From positions 248,001 to 312,000 of the forward strand of contig NZ_JBBHDV010000001.1 of NCBI RefSeq assembly GCF_037478135.1: a DNA stretch of 64,000 nt, read 5' to 3'. Numbering within the stretch: position 1 is the stretch's first letter; each line of letters starts with the position of its first letter. This stretch comes from Denitratimonas sp037478135. Its GTDB lineage: Bacteria; Pseudomonadota; Gammaproteobacteria; Xanthomonadales; Xanthomonadaceae. Made by a program: the position numbers and the translations under genes. A model generated the notes under the pieces. That model was given only the letters and a program-made list of their open reading frames with translations, ran no database searches and had not been told where the DNA came from. This document shows, piece by piece, positions 1 to 11,329 of this stretch.

Positions 1-2
1 AT

Positions 3-2588
3 GCGGCCAATCTGTGTATCGCCAGTGACGACCCGCTGAATCCGCTGCTGGCGGTGCCGGTGGAACTGACGGTCAACGCCGCGCCGGTGACCCATACGAT
101 CACCGTGAATACGGACCCGGCTGGCAGCGGCAGTGCGTCCTGCGTGCCGAATCCGGTGCCGGACGGCGGCAATGCCAGTTGCATCGCAACCGCGGCGGCG
201 GGTTACAGTCTCTCCGGCTGGACGGGTGACTGCTCTGGCGGCAGCTGTGAGCTGGCCAATGTGGACGGCCCGCGCACGGTCACGGCGAACTTCGTGCACA
301 TCAGCCATCCGGTGACCGCTTCCGTAGCCGGTAGTGGTGGCTCGATCGGCCCGGGCAGCCAGCTCGTGGTTCATGGCGGCACCGCCAGCGGTACCTATGC
401 GGCGGATGCGGGCTGGTCGCTGGGCAGTCTTTCCGGCAGCACCTGTTCACCACTCGACAACGGCAACGGCACCTGGGCCGCCGCCGGAATCACCGGCGCC
501 TGCGCCATCACCGCCAGCTTCGTTCAGGATCCGGTCGATGGCGTCTGCGGCCCCGCGCACGGTGGCACCTTCACCTCGGCACCGGTCACGGATCTGTGTT
601 CGGTCGGCAATGCCGGTGCCGTATCCGGTGACGGCCCGTGGAGCTGGACCTGCGCCGGTTTCGCCGGTGGTGCCGATGCCAGTTGCTCGGCCGCCATCCA
701 GACCTACACCCTGACCTACACGGCAGGTGTGGGCGGATCGGTTTCCGGCAACAGCCCGCAGAGCGTCAACCATGGCGGCAATAGCACGCCGGTCACGGCG
801 CTGCCGGATGCCGGCTACAGCTTCGTCCAGTGGAGCGACAGCAGCTTGGCCAATCCGCGCACCGATACCGGGGTGGCTGCGGACATCAGCGTCAGCGCTG
901 AATTCGCGCCGCTGCCGGTCTCCGGCTTCACGCCCGGCAACATCGTGGTGTACCGCGTGGGCGACGGCTCGGGAACCCTGGCCGGCAACGCCACCCGCGT
1001 CTTCCTCGATGAAATCGATGCGAACAGCGGGGCCGTGGTGCAGAGCATCCCGCTGCCTACCGTTGCCGATGGCGACAACATGCGTTGCGTGGCGAACGGC
1101 ACCTCCTCGGCGGAAGGCATGTTCACCCGCAGTACCGATCGCGCCTATCTGGTCGGCGGCTGCTATGACCAGACGCTCGGCGGTTCTGCGCCGGGAGGCG
1201 CGCGTGTGGTGTTCCGGGTCGGCGCCGATGCCGGCGTGGATACGCGTACCACGCTGACCGACCAGACTTCGGGTGCACCGCGCACGGTCGCCAGCACTGA
1301 TGGTGATGCGCTGTGGGTGGCGGGCAACAGCTTCACCCGCTATGCCAATCATGGCGACAGCACCAGTACGGAGCTCAACGGCAGCGTCAACGGGCGCGTG
1401 GCGCAGATTTTCGACGGCCAGTTGTACGTCTCTGGCGCCAGCGCCATCAACGCGATCGGCAGCGGCCTGCCTACCAGTGGAGCGCAGGCGGCGTCGGCTG
1501 TGCTGAGCATCAGCGGCGGTGGCATCTATGGCTACTTCTTCGCCGACCTGTCCGAGGACGAGCCGGGCCTGGATACGCTCTACGTGGCACAGGACAACGG
1601 CAACGCGCTGGGCAAGTTCTCGAAGGTGGACGGCGTGTGGACCCAGAACATGCCTGCGATCGGCGTTGCCGCCGATGCATACCGTGGCCTGACCGGGCGT
1701 GTGGAGGATGGCGTGGTCACGCTGTTCGCCACGCGCAGGGGCGGTACCGGTGGCAACGGCGGTGGCGAACTGGTCAAGCTGGTCGATACGGCGGGTTACA
1801 ACGCGGCCAACAATGGCACCCCGGCGGTGCTGACGACGGCCACCACCCGCACCGCATATCGCGGCGTGGCCTTCGCGCCGGAAGCGGTGGTGAAGCACGA
1901 GGTCACATCCAGCGTTGGTGCCGGGCTTGGTGACATTGACCCGCTTGGCACCCAGCTCGTGATCGATGGCCAGACTGCACTGTTCACCGTGACAGCGGCG
2001 GCTGGCTGGCATGTCGACGAGATCACCGGTTGCGGCGGCTCGTTCGATGCCGGTACCCATGTCTACACCACCGCCCCGATCACCGCGCCCTGCGATGTGG
2101 TGGCGAACTTCGCGATCGACACCCATGCGATCACGGTCAATGTGTTGCCTGCTGAAGGTGGCAACGCGACGTGCACCCCGAATCCGGTGCCGCATGGTGG
2201 TGATGCTACTTGCGGTGCGACACCGGCAGCGGGCTACAGCGTCGCCGGCTGGTCCGGTGACTGCTCCGGCGCAAGCTGTGAACTGGCGGATGTGGATGGT
2301 CCGCGCTCGGTGACGGCGACGTTTACGCGCAGCATCCATACCGTCACCCCGTCGGTAGCTGCCGGAAGCGGAACGATCTCTCCCGATACCGCGCAGCAGG
2401 TGGAGGATGGCAACGCCATCAGCTTCATCCTGACGCCGGCGACAGGGCAGGTGATCCACAGCGTGGCGGGTAGCTGCGGCGGCAGCCTGGCGGACGACAC
2501 GTTCATCACGGCCCCGGTGACGGCCGACTGCACCGTGATCGTGCATTTCGCCGATGTGGGTATCTTCAGCGACGGTTTCGAAGACTGA
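3..2588 (+). CDS. Secreted InlB-repeat mosaic protein, 5' truncated by window edge
   Basis: The frame is open at the left edge, so the N-terminus and any signal peptide lie outside the window. The visible part (about 861 residues) is a mosaic typical of a secreted surface protein. Two divergent InlB-type B-repeat modules lie at about nt 90-530 (GWTGDCSGGSCEL is a hallmark), then a Cys-containing module beginning CGPAHGGTF at 540-690, a third InlB-like module at 700-905, a central domain at 930-1880 with many short strands that could be a beta-propeller, and two further InlB-type modules to 2550. The edge sequence ASDDPLNPLLAVPVELTV resembles the strand-rich domain ending many xanthomonad secreted proteases (inference). 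It ends in IFSDGFED; a related F-x-DGFE motif occurs in the metalloprotease at 27820-29094. No enzymatic function can be assigned. A terminator follows. Confidence 0.8.
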   Translation, partial: AANLCIASDDPLNPLLAVPVELTVNAAPVTHTITVNTDPAGSGSASCVPNPVPDGGNASCIATAAAGYSLSGWTGDCSGGSCELANVDGPRTVTANFVHISHPVTASVAGSGGSIGPGSQLVVHGGTASGTYAADAGWSLGSLSGSTCSPLDNGNGTWAAAGITGACAITASFVQDPVDGVCGPAHGGTFTSAPVTDLCSVGNAGAVSGDGPWSWTCAGFAGGADASCSAAIQTYTLTYTAGVGGSVSGNSPQSVNHGGNSTPVTALPDAGYSFVQWSDSSLANPRTDTGVAADISVSAEFAPLPVSGFTPGNIVVYRVGDGSGTLAGNATRVFLDEIDANSGAVVQSIPLPTVADGDNMRCVANGTSSAEGMFTRSTDRAYLVGGCYDQTLGGSAPGGARVVFRVGADAGVDTRTTLTDQTSGAPRTVASTDGDALWVAGNSFTRYANHGDSTSTELNGSVNGRVAQIFDGQLYVSGASAINAIGSGLPTSGAQAASAVLSISGGGIYGYFFADLSEDEPGLDTLYVAQDNGNALGKFSKVDGVWTQNMPAIGVAADAYRGLTGRVEDGVVTLFATRRGGTGGNGGGELVKLVDTAGYNAANNGTPAVLTTATTRTAYRGVAFAPEAVVKHEVTSSVGAGLGDIDPLGTQLVIDGQTALFTVTAAAGWHVDEITGCGGSFDAGTHVYTTAPITAPCDVVANFAIDTHAITVNVLPAEGGNATCTPNPVPHGGDATCGATPAAGYSVAGWSGDCSGASCELADVDGPRSVTATFTRSIHTVTPSVAAGSGTISPDTAQQVEDGNAISFILTPATGQVIHSVAGSCGGSLADDTFITAPVTADCTVIVHFADVGIFSDGFED

Positions 2589-2604
2589 TCTTTGCAGCAA
2601 CCTC

Positions 2605-2666
2605 GGCTGGCCCACCCATCGGGCCAGCCATCTTTACAAAGCCCGCCTTCACCGGCGGGCTTTTTT
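2605..2666 (+). terminator. Tandem hairpins with U-run: rho-independent terminator
   Basis: Two hairpins follow the stop at 2588. The first has arms 2605-2613 and 2621-2629 (GGCTGGCCC/GGGCCAGCC). The second has arms 2641-2647 and 2654-2660 (GCCCGCC/GGCGGGC), is preceded by three A and followed immediately by six T. The second is a standard intrinsic terminator for the secreted protein gene and separates it from uvrB. Confidence 0.85.
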
Positions 2667-2715
2667 CTGCCCTCGGTCAACGGCGGGTGGAACAGCTCCT
2701 ATACTTCCCGTCCTG

Positions 2716-4755
<2,040 letters not shown>

Positions 4756-4782
4756 GCCGGGGTTCCCGGCGTTTGATCGGGA

Positions 4783-5604
4783 TCAGGGTTGCGGCCGGAA
4801 GGCGTTGATCGCGTCGCGCTGTTGCTGTGCCGCGATGGCAGCGGCTTCGGCGAAATCTTCGCCCGCGCCGGCGTACAGGATCGCACGCGAGGAACTGATC
4901 ACCAGCCCGCCGCCATCGGCACAGGCACCGGCCCGCATCACCGCCTGCACATCGCCGCCCTGGGCGCCGATGCCCGGCACCAGGAAGGGCAACTCGCCGA
5001 CATCGGCACGCACCTGGGCCAGTTCATCGGGCCAGGTGGCGCCGATCACCAGCGCGCAGTTGCCGTGTTCATTCCATTCATTCGCCACGCGTCGCGCGAC
5101 ATGGCGGTACAGCGGCAGGCCATCGACCGGCAGATCCTGGAATTCGCCCGAACCGGGGTTGGAGGTGCGGCACAGCACGATCACGCCCTTGTCGGCATGG
5201 TCTAGGAACGGCTGTACCGAATCGCGTCCCAGATACGGATTCACCGTGACCGCATCGGCACCGAAGCGTACGAAGGCTTCACTGGCGTAGTGCTGGGCGG
5301 TACTGCCGATGTCGCCGCGCTTGGAGTCCAGAATCACCGGGATGCCGGGGTGCTCGGCATGGATGTACGCGATCAGCCGTTGCAGAGCAGCCTCCGCGCC
5401 GAGTGCGGAAAAATGCGCGATCTGCGGCTTGAACGCACATACGTAAGGCGCGGTGGCATCGGCGATGGCGCGGCAGAACGCGAACACCGCATCCGGATCA
5501 TCGGCCAGATGGTGCGGAAACCTGGCCGGCTCCGGGTCCAGCCCGACGCAGAGCAGGGTGTTGGCGTGCTGCCAGCGATTCCGCAGTTGGTTGATGAAGC
5601 TCAT
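4783..5604 (-). CDS. pyrF: Orotidine-5'-phosphate decarboxylase
   Basis: Decarboxylates OMP to UMP, the last step of de novo pyrimidine synthesis. The 273-residue protein is the longer, class-2 form of PyrF: it has LDSKRGDIGSTA with the Asp-Lys catalytic array, NPYLGRDSV, and the phosphate-binding VPGIGAQGGD near the C-terminus. The start at 5604 (MSFINQLRNRW) is preceded by a GGAG ribosome site; the frame stays open upstream into repeat-rich DNA, which I reject. It converges on uvrB with only 27 bp between the stops and no clear intrinsic terminator there. Confidence 0.95.
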   Translation of the reverse strand: MSFINQLRNRWQHANTLLCVGLDPEPARFPHHLADDPDAVFAFCRAIADATAPYVCAFKPQIAHFSALGAEAALQRLIAYIHAEHPGIPVILDSKRGDIGSTAQHYASEAFVRFGADAVTVNPYLGRDSVQPFLDHADKGVIVLCRTSNPGSGEFQDLPVDGLPLYRHVARRVANEWNEHGNCALVIGATWPDELAQVRADVGELPFLVPGIGAQGGDVQAVMRAGACADGGGLVISSSRAILYAGAGEDFAEAAAIAAQQQRDAINAFRPQP

Positions 5605-5643
5605 GACATCTCCAGCGCCGGGGCTGCACCCCGCTTCGCGTCC

Positions 5644-5671
5644 CGCCAGCCGACTTGCATGTCGGCTGGCG
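5644..5671. repeat. Perfect palindrome (11-bp arms) in the pyrF-ettA intergenic region
   Basis: Arms 5644-5654 and 5661-5671 (CGCCAGCCGAC/GTCGGCTGGCG) are perfectly complementary around a 6-nt loop. The whole 5605-5870 gap holds more hairpin-prone sequence, such as the GCAGCTTCGCTGC motif near 5800, of the kind that forms dispersed extragenic repeats in xanthomonads. No gene is supported in the gap. Confidence 0.6.
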
Positions 5672-5870
5672 CTCGCAGGCTCGCAGCTTAGCTGCTCGAA
5701 AGCCCTGCTCTTCCGTCGCCAGCGGGGGAGAGGGTTGGGTGGGGCGGCGAGCGCCGCAGGCGCGAGTGCTTTTGTTCGGACCAGCAGGTTGTCGGATCCG
5801 CAGCTTCGCTGCTTGATCCGGCCTACGACAGTGCCGGACTCACCCACAATCCCGAGGCGGCCTGCCTGCC

Positions 5871-7532
5871 TTACTTCAGCGCCTTGAACCGCAGGCGCTT
5901 CGGACCGGCATCGTCGCCGAGGCGGCGCCTCTTGTCTTCCTCGTATTCGCGGTAGTTGCCCTGGAAGAACTCGACGTGCGAATCGCCTTCGAACGCCAGG
6001 ATGTGGGTCGCGATGCGGTCCAGGAACCAGCGGTCATGGCTGATCACGAAGGCGTTGCCGGGGAATTCCAGCAGCGCGTCTTCCAGCGCACGCAGGGTTT
6101 CCACGTCCAGGTCGTTCGAGGGTTCGTCGAGCAGCAGCACGTTGCCGCCCTGCAGCAGGGTCTTGGCCAGATGCAGGCGGCCGCGCTCACCGCCGGACAG
6201 CGTGCTGACGATCTTCTGCTGGTCCTGACCCTTGAAGTTGAAGCGGCCGATGTAGGCGCGCGACTGGATCTCGATGCCGTTGATATTGAGGATGTCCGAA
6301 CCGCCGGACACTTCCTGGAACACGTTGTGGTTGCCTTCCAGCGCGTCGCGGCTCTGGTCGACATAGGCCAGCTGCACGGTGGGGCCCATTTCGATGCTGC
6401 CTGAATCCGGCTTTTCCTGACCGATGATCATGCGGAACAGCGTCGACTTGCCGGCGCCGTTCGGGCCGATGATGCCCACGATCGCGCCGGGCGGCACGAT
6501 GAAGCTCAGGTCATCGATCAGCAGGCGGTCGCCGAAGCTCTTGGAGACGTTCTTGAACTCCATCACCTTGCTGCCGAGGCGCTCGCCGGGCGGGATGAAG
6601 ATTTCGTTGGTTTCCTGACGCTTCTGGTAATCGACCGATTGCAGTTCCTCGATCCGCGCCAGACGCGCCTTGCCCTTGGAACGGCCACCTTTGGCGTTCT
6701 GCCGGGCCCATTCCAGTTCCTTCTGGATGGCCTTCTGGCGCGCCTTTTCCTGATTTTCCTCCTGCTTCAGGCGCTCGTCCTTCTGCATCAGCCACTCGGT
6801 GTAGTTGCCCTTCCACGGGATGCCGCGGCCGCGGTCCAGTTCCAGGATCCATTCGGCGGCGTTGTCGAGGAAGTAACGGTCATGGGTGACCGCCACCACG
6901 GTGCCGGTGTAGCGCGCCAGGAACTGCTCCAGCCATTCGACCGATTCGGCATCGAGGTGGTTGGTGGGTTCGTCGAGCAGCAGCATGTCCGGCTTCTGCA
7001 GCAGCAGGCGGCACAGCGCCACGCGGCGCTTCTCGCCACCGGACAGGTTGCCAATCTTGGCGTCCCACGGTGGCAGGCGCAGCGCGTCGGCGGCCACTTC
7101 GAGTTGGTTTTCCAGGGTATGCGCGTCGCCGGCGGCGAGGATCGCTTCGAGGCGCTCCTGCTCCTTGGCCAGCGCATCGAAATCAGCGCCTTCCTCGGCA
7201 TAGGCGGCGTAGACCGCGTCCAGCGCGGATTGCGCCTGCAACACTTCGCCGACGCCTTCCTCGACCGCTTCGCGCACGGTCATTTCAGGGTCAAGCTGGG
7301 GTTCTTGTTCCAGGTAGCCTACCTTGATGCCGGGCTGCGGGCGGGCCTCGCCTTCGAAATCCTTGTCCACGCCGGCCATGATCCGCAGCACGGTGGACTT
7401 GCCGGCGCCGTTCAGGCCCAGCAGGCCGATCTTGGCGCCGGGGAAGAACGACAGCGAAATATCCTTGATGATCTGGCGCTTGGGCGGGACCGTCTTGGAC
7501 ACGCCATTCATGGTGTAGATGTATTGCGACAT
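5871..7532 (-). CDS. ettA: Energy-dependent translational throttle protein EttA (ABC-F)
   Basis: ABC-F family ATPase that binds the ribosomal E site and gates entry into elongation according to the ATP/ADP ratio; it is cytosolic and has no membrane domain. The 553-residue protein has two ABC cassettes: Walker A GLNGAGKST and signature NLSGGEKRR in the first, GPNGAGKST and TLSGGERGR in the second. Both Walker B regions (LLLDEPTNHLD and LLLDEPSNDLD) are intact. Between them lies the charged linker with the long helix EWARQNAKGGRSKGKARLAR. The start at 7532 (MSQYIYTMNGVSK) matches EttA. It is divergent from glyA. Confidence 0.96.
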   Translation of the reverse strand: MSQYIYTMNGVSKTVPPKRQIIKDISLSFFPGAKIGLLGLNGAGKSTVLRIMAGVDKDFEGEARPQPGIKVGYLEQEPQLDPEMTVREAVEEGVGEVLQAQSALDAVYAAYAEEGADFDALAKEQERLEAILAAGDAHTLENQLEVAADALRLPPWDAKIGNLSGGEKRRVALCRLLLQKPDMLLLDEPTNHLDAESVEWLEQFLARYTGTVVAVTHDRYFLDNAAEWILELDRGRGIPWKGNYTEWLMQKDERLKQEENQEKARQKAIQKELEWARQNAKGGRSKGKARLARIEELQSVDYQKRQETNEIFIPPGERLGSKVMEFKNVSKSFGDRLLIDDLSFIVPPGAIVGIIGPNGAGKSTLFRMIIGQEKPDSGSIEMGPTVQLAYVDQSRDALEGNHNVFQEVSGGSDILNINGIEIQSRAYIGRFNFKGQDQQKIVSTLSGGERGRLHLAKTLLQGGNVLLLDEPSNDLDVETLRALEDALLEFPGNAFVISHDRWFLDRIATHILAFEGDSHVEFFQGNYREYEEDKRRRLGDDAGPKRLRFKALK

Positions 7533-7957
7533 GGGACTCTCGGAAATGGGATATGCGGACGGCTGCCGGACGGCACGCCGTGCTGCATGGGGGACCAGGA
7601 GGAAACCGGGAAAGCTGGCCATTATCGCCCAGCACCGCGCCGGCCGCCATGCCGCGCGCCTTGACCTGACGGGTTTGGCTCAGGTACTGGACGGACAAGA
7701 GGCGAGAGCCGGCACTTGGCTCGACATCCAGCGTGTGAATGGGGATATGGGGGCGCCACAGGAATTTGCCACCACGGCCCGGGTTGCTGCCCAACCGGAC
7801 AGGTGCGCGCACGCCCGATGCCGGCGGCCGGTGTCGTTCAGCCGTCGGATTTTCCCTGCGATGGCCGGCGCTTCGGGCGGTGGTATCGGCGGGCCGGGAA
7901 CAGAACACCCGACGCGCGCCGGGTTATGATGGTGAACTTGCCCAGGAGGACCAGCGC
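7533..7957. other. Intergenic region between divergent ettA and glyA
   Basis: No coding potential is convincing here; long open frames on both strands are GC-driven. It must hold the divergent promoters of ettA and glyA. The only clear signal is the strong ribosome site AGGAGG at 7944-7949 for glyA. I looked for a glycine riboswitch and did not find its conserved core. Confidence 0.5.
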
Positions 7958-9223
7958 ATGTATGACAAGACCAGCACGCTCGCGGCGTTCGATCCCGAAC
8001 TGGCCCGCGCCATCGCCGCCGAATCGCAGCGGCAGGAAGACCACGTCGAACTGATCGCCAGCGAGAACTACGCCAGCCCGTTGGTGATGGAAGCGCAGGG
8101 CAGCAAGCTCACCAACAAGTACGCCGAGGGCTATCCCGGCAAGCGCTATTACGGCGGCTGCGAGCATGTCGATGTGGCGGAAACGCTGGCGATCGAACGC
8201 GTCAAGCAACTGTTCGGCGCCGACTACGCCAATGTGCAGCCGCACTCGGGTTCGCAGGCCAACCAGGCGGTGTATTTCGCGCTGCTGCAACCTGGCGACA
8301 CGATTCTGGGCATGAGCCTGGCGCATGGCGGCCATCTGACTCACGGCGCCAAGGTCAATGCCTCGGGCAAGCTGTTCAACGCGGTCCAGTACGGTGTCAA
8401 CGAGCAGGGCCTGATCGATTACGACGAAGTCGAGCGTCTGGCGCTTGAGCACAAGCCGAAGATGGTCGTGGCCGGTTTCTCGGCCTATTCGCAGGTGATC
8501 GACTGGGCCCGCTTCCGCGCCATCGCCGACAAGATCGGCGCCTGGCTGTTCGTGGACATGGCGCACGTCGCCGGGCTGATCGCGGCCGGTGTCTATCCGA
8601 GCCCGCTGCCGCATGCGCACGTGGTCACCTCGACCACGCACAAGACCCTGCGCGGCCCGCGTGGCGGCATCATCGTGCTCAGCCGCGATGCGGCCGGCGA
8701 AGCGGCCGAGGAGATCGAGAAGAAGCTCCAGTCCATCGTCTTCCCCGGCATCCAGGGCGGCCCGCTGATGCATGTGATCGCGGCCAAGGCGGTGGCGTTC
8801 AAGGAAGCGCTGGACCCGTCGTTCAAGAGCTACCAGCAGCAGGTGGTGAAGAATGCCCAGGCGATGGCGGACACGCTGATCGCGCGCGGCTACAAGATCG
8901 TGTCCGGCGGCACCCAGAACCATCTGATGCTGGTCGACATGATCGGCAAGGATGTCTCTGGCAAGGACGCCGAAGCCGCGCTCGGCCGCGCCAACATCAC
9001 CGTCAACAAGAACTCGGTACCGAACGACCCGCGCTCACCGTTCGTCACCTCCGGCCTGCGCCTGGGTACGCCGGCGGTCACCACACGCGGTTATGTCGAA
9101 CAGGATTGCGTCGACCTGGCCAACTGGATCGCCGACATCCTCGACGCACCCAACGACGAAACCGTCATCGCCCGCGTGCGTGATGCGGTGACGGCGCAGT
9201 GCCGGAAATATCCGGTGTACTGA
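7958..9223 (+). CDS. glyA: Serine hydroxymethyltransferase
   Basis: PLP enzyme interconverting serine and glycine and charging tetrahydrofolate with a one-carbon unit. The product is 421 residues, normal for bacterial GlyA. Visible signatures are ELIASENYASP near the N-terminus, KYAEGYPGKRYYGGCEHVD, the PLP-lysine motif VVTSTTHKTLRGPRGG, and the C-terminal TSGLRLGTPAVTTRG. The start at 7958 is fixed by AGGAGG eight bases upstream and the usual N-terminus; the open frame further upstream is not used. glyA next to nrdR is a common arrangement in this group. Confidence 0.97.
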   Translation: MYDKTSTLAAFDPELARAIAAESQRQEDHVELIASENYASPLVMEAQGSKLTNKYAEGYPGKRYYGGCEHVDVAETLAIERVKQLFGADYANVQPHSGSQANQAVYFALLQPGDTILGMSLAHGGHLTHGAKVNASGKLFNAVQYGVNEQGLIDYDEVERLALEHKPKMVVAGFSAYSQVIDWARFRAIADKIGAWLFVDMAHVAGLIAAGVYPSPLPHAHVVTSTTHKTLRGPRGGIIVLSRDAAGEAAEEIEKKLQSIVFPGIQGGPLMHVIAAKAVAFKEALDPSFKSYQQQVVKNAQAMADTLIARGYKIVSGGTQNHLMLVDMIGKDVSGKDAEAALGRANITVNKNSVPNDPRSPFVTSGLRLGTPAVTTRGYVEQDCVDLANWIADILDAPNDETVIARVRDAVTAQCRKYPVY

Positions 9224-9232
9224 CTGAGAGCA

Positions 9233-9330
9233 GGGATTCGGGATAGGGGGTTCGGGATTTGCAAGAGCGAAAATCCCGCCCCGCCCATAACCCTGCTTTT
9301 CGAATCCCCAATCCCTAATCCCCAATCCCG
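9233..9330. repeat. Inverted arrays of four 7-bp units (REP-like element)
   Basis: Left arm 9233-9260 consists of four consecutive heptamers (GGGATTC, GGGATAG, GGGGTTC, GGGATTT). Right arm 9303-9330 consists of four heptamers of the complementary sense (AATCCCC, AATCCCT, AATCCCC, AATCCCG). The arms can pair over 28 bp around a 42-nt centre. It lies just after the glyA stop and ends seven bases before the nrdR start, so it may form a hairpin in the transcript. Confidence 0.8.
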
Positions 9331-9337
9331 GCCTCCA

Positions 9338-9874
9338 ATGCACTGCCCCTTCTGCCAGCACGAAGACACCCGCGTCATCGATTCGCGCGTGAGCGAGGAT
9401 GGCAGCAGCATCCGGCGCCGGCGCGAGTGCAGCGAGTGCGGCGGGCGCTTCAGCACCAGCGAGACCGCCGAGCTGAAGCTGCCGATGCTGGTGAAAGGCG
9501 ATGGCCGGCGCGAAGCCTTCGATGTCGGCAAGCTGCGCCGTTCGATGGAGCGCGCGCTGCACAAGCGCCCGGTGCCGGAAGAACAACTCGAAGCCGCGGT
9601 GCGTGCCGTGGTGCAGCAGGCCCGCACCACCGGCGAACGCGAACTGGCTTCGCGCCGGTTGGGTGATTTCGTGATGGCGCAGATGCGCAAACTCGATCAT
9701 GTCGGCTATGTGCGCTTCGCCTCGGTCTATCGCCGCTTCGAGGACGTGGCCGATTTCCGCGAGGAAATTGAAATGCTGGAACGCGACCTGCCTGATGGCG
9801 AAGAGCAGCTGCCGCTGCTGGTGGGTGAGGTGCTTCCCTTCGACAAGAGCACGGCGCGCGAGCGGAAGCGCTGA
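9338..9874 (+). CDS. nrdR: Transcriptional repressor NrdR of ribonucleotide reductase genes
   Basis: ATP/dATP-sensing repressor that binds NrdR boxes upstream of ribonucleotide reductase operons. The N-terminal zinc ribbon has four Cys (MHCPFCQHEDTRVIDSR and RRECSECGGRFST), followed by the ATP-cone from about residue 46 and the segment VGYVRFASVYRRFEDVADF that ends the cone. At 178 residues it is slightly longer than the ~150-residue norm because of a C-terminal tail. It starts seven bases after a palindromic repeat and is followed at four bases by a small membrane protein gene, then ribD. Confidence 0.95.
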   Translation: MHCPFCQHEDTRVIDSRVSEDGSSIRRRRECSECGGRFSTSETAELKLPMLVKGDGRREAFDVGKLRRSMERALHKRPVPEEQLEAAVRAVVQQARTTGERELASRRLGDFVMAQMRKLDHVGYVRFASVYRRFEDVADFREEIEMLERDLPDGEEQLPLLVGEVLPFDKSTARERKR

Positions 9875-9877
9875 GTA

Positions 9878-10210
9878 ATGGAAGGACGGCAGTCGCTGCT
9901 GTCGGGTGTCGGGCTGTTCGGCTCGGTGCCGGCGGCGTTGCTGCCTTGGCTGCTGACTACGCGCATCGCGCCGATCTACGAATCCGCCGGCGCGCCATTG
10001 CCGGAACTGACGCGTTTCTGGATGCACTGGTGGCCGGTTTCACTGCTGTTGCCACTGCTGGTCGGTGTGATCTGGTGGCGGCTGGAGGCGTATCCGCGGC
10101 GCGGCACGGTGACAGCCATGGCCAGTGCGATCGGCGCGATGCTGGTCGATGGTTTCAGCGTCATCGCGCTATGGCTGCCGCTGCTGCGGCTGCCTGATCT
10201 GGCCGTTTGA
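9878..10210 (+). CDS. Small membrane protein of unknown function
   Basis: A 110-residue protein four bases after the nrdR stop and ten bases before ribD, so probably co-transcribed with both. It has three hydrophobic segments (about residues 10-28, 46-66 and 78-100) separated by short polar loops, with no recognised motif. Its position in an nrdR-ribD cluster gives no functional clue. The reading frame is supported by the tight spacing and high-GC codon use. Confidence 0.6.
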   Translation: MEGRQSLLSGVGLFGSVPAALLPWLLTTRIAPIYESAGAPLPELTRFWMHWWPVSLLLPLLVGVIWWRLEAYPRRGTVTAMASAIGAMLVDGFSVIALWLPLLRLPDLAV

Positions 10211-10220
10211 GAGGGCGCCG

Positions 10221-11315
10221 ATGAAGCACGCATTTTCATCTACCGATCACGCCATGATGGCCCGCGCGCTGCGCCTGGCCGAACGCGGCGCGTACACCAC
10301 GCGGCCCAATCCGATGGTCGGTTGTGTCATCGCGCAGGGCGAGGAGGTCGTCGGCGAAGGCTGGCACCAGCGTGCCGGCGGGGCGCATGCCGAAGTGCTG
10401 GCGCTGCACGATGCCGGTGAGCGCGCGCGCGGTGCCACCGCCTATGTGACGCTGGAACCCTGCGCCCATCACGGCCGTACCCCGCCGTGCGTGGACGCCT
10501 TGATCGAATCGGGCGTCACGCGCGTGGTCGCGGCGCTGCGCGATCCGTTTCCGCAGGTCGCCGGCACCGGCTTCGAGCGACTGCGCGAGGCCGGGATCGT
10601 GGTCGAGTCGGGGCTGATGGAAACGCAGGCGCGCGCGATCAATCGCGGTTTCCTGTCTCGCATCGAGCGCGGCCGGCCGTGGCTGCGGATCAAGCTGGCG
10701 ATGAGCCTGGACGGGCGCACCGCGCTGGGCAATGGCGAATCCAAGTGGATCACCGGCGAGGCCGCGCGCGACGATGTGCAGCACTGGCGCGCGCGTGCCG
10801 GCGCGATCCTGACCGGCAGCGGCACCGTGCTGGCCGACGATCCGCGCCTGACCGCGCGCGTACCCGAAGCCGATATCGCGCCGGTGCTGCGCGTGGTGCT
10901 GGACCGCCATCTGCGCACCGCCGCCGGCATGCATCTGCTCGATGGCAGTGCCCCGACGCTGTTCTTCCATGTGCCGGGCGAAGTGCCGGATTCGCGTTTC
11001 AGCAATGTCGAATGCGAGCCATTGCCGCTGGACGAAAACGGCCTTTCGCTGCCAGCCGCCTTGCAGCGTCTGGGCGAACGCGGCATCAACGAAATCCAGG
11101 TCGAAGCCGGCCCGGTGCTTTGCGGTGCGCTGTTCGCACAAGGCTTGGCGGATGAGCTGCTGCTCTATATCGCGCCGCTGCTGCTCGGCTCCGAAGCGCG
11201 CCCGTTGCTGCAGCTGCCGGCGCTGACCGACATGGCTGAACGCTGGAAGCTGCATGTCGTGGACGAACGCAAGCTCGGCCCTGACTGGCGCTTGCTGCTG
11301 CGCGCGGCAGAGTAG
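10221..11315 (+). CDS. ribD: Bifunctional riboflavin deaminase/reductase RibD
   Basis: Catalyses deamination of the GTP cyclohydrolase II product and NADPH-dependent side-chain reduction in riboflavin synthesis. The N-terminal deaminase domain has RPNPMVGCVI, the zinc ligands HAEVLAL and PCAHHGRTPPC. The reductase domain from about residue 150 has RIKLAMSLDGRTAL and NEIQVEAGPVLCGALF. Length 364 is typical. The start at 10221 (MKHAFSSTDHAMMARAL) is set by homology to RibD N-termini. It is separated from the ribE-ribB-ribH cluster by an antiporter and a DUF1304 gene, and therefore lies outside the reach of the FMN riboswitch. Confidence 0.95.
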   Translation: MKHAFSSTDHAMMARALRLAERGAYTTRPNPMVGCVIAQGEEVVGEGWHQRAGGAHAEVLALHDAGERARGATAYVTLEPCAHHGRTPPCVDALIESGVTRVVAALRDPFPQVAGTGFERLREAGIVVESGLMETQARAINRGFLSRIERGRPWLRIKLAMSLDGRTALGNGESKWITGEAARDDVQHWRARAGAILTGSGTVLADDPRLTARVPEADIAPVLRVVLDRHLRTAAGMHLLDGSAPTLFFHVPGEVPDSRFSNVECEPLPLDENGLSLPAALQRLGERGINEIQVEAGPVLCGALFAQGLADELLLYIAPLLLGSEARPLLQLPALTDMAERWKLHVVDERKLGPDWRLLLRAAE

Positions 11316-11329
11316 ACGCCAGCCGCCGC

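Noticed and set aside
7533..7957. Glycine riboswitch upstream of glyA
   Set aside because: No conserved glycine-aptamer core was found by eye in the 425-bp leader region.
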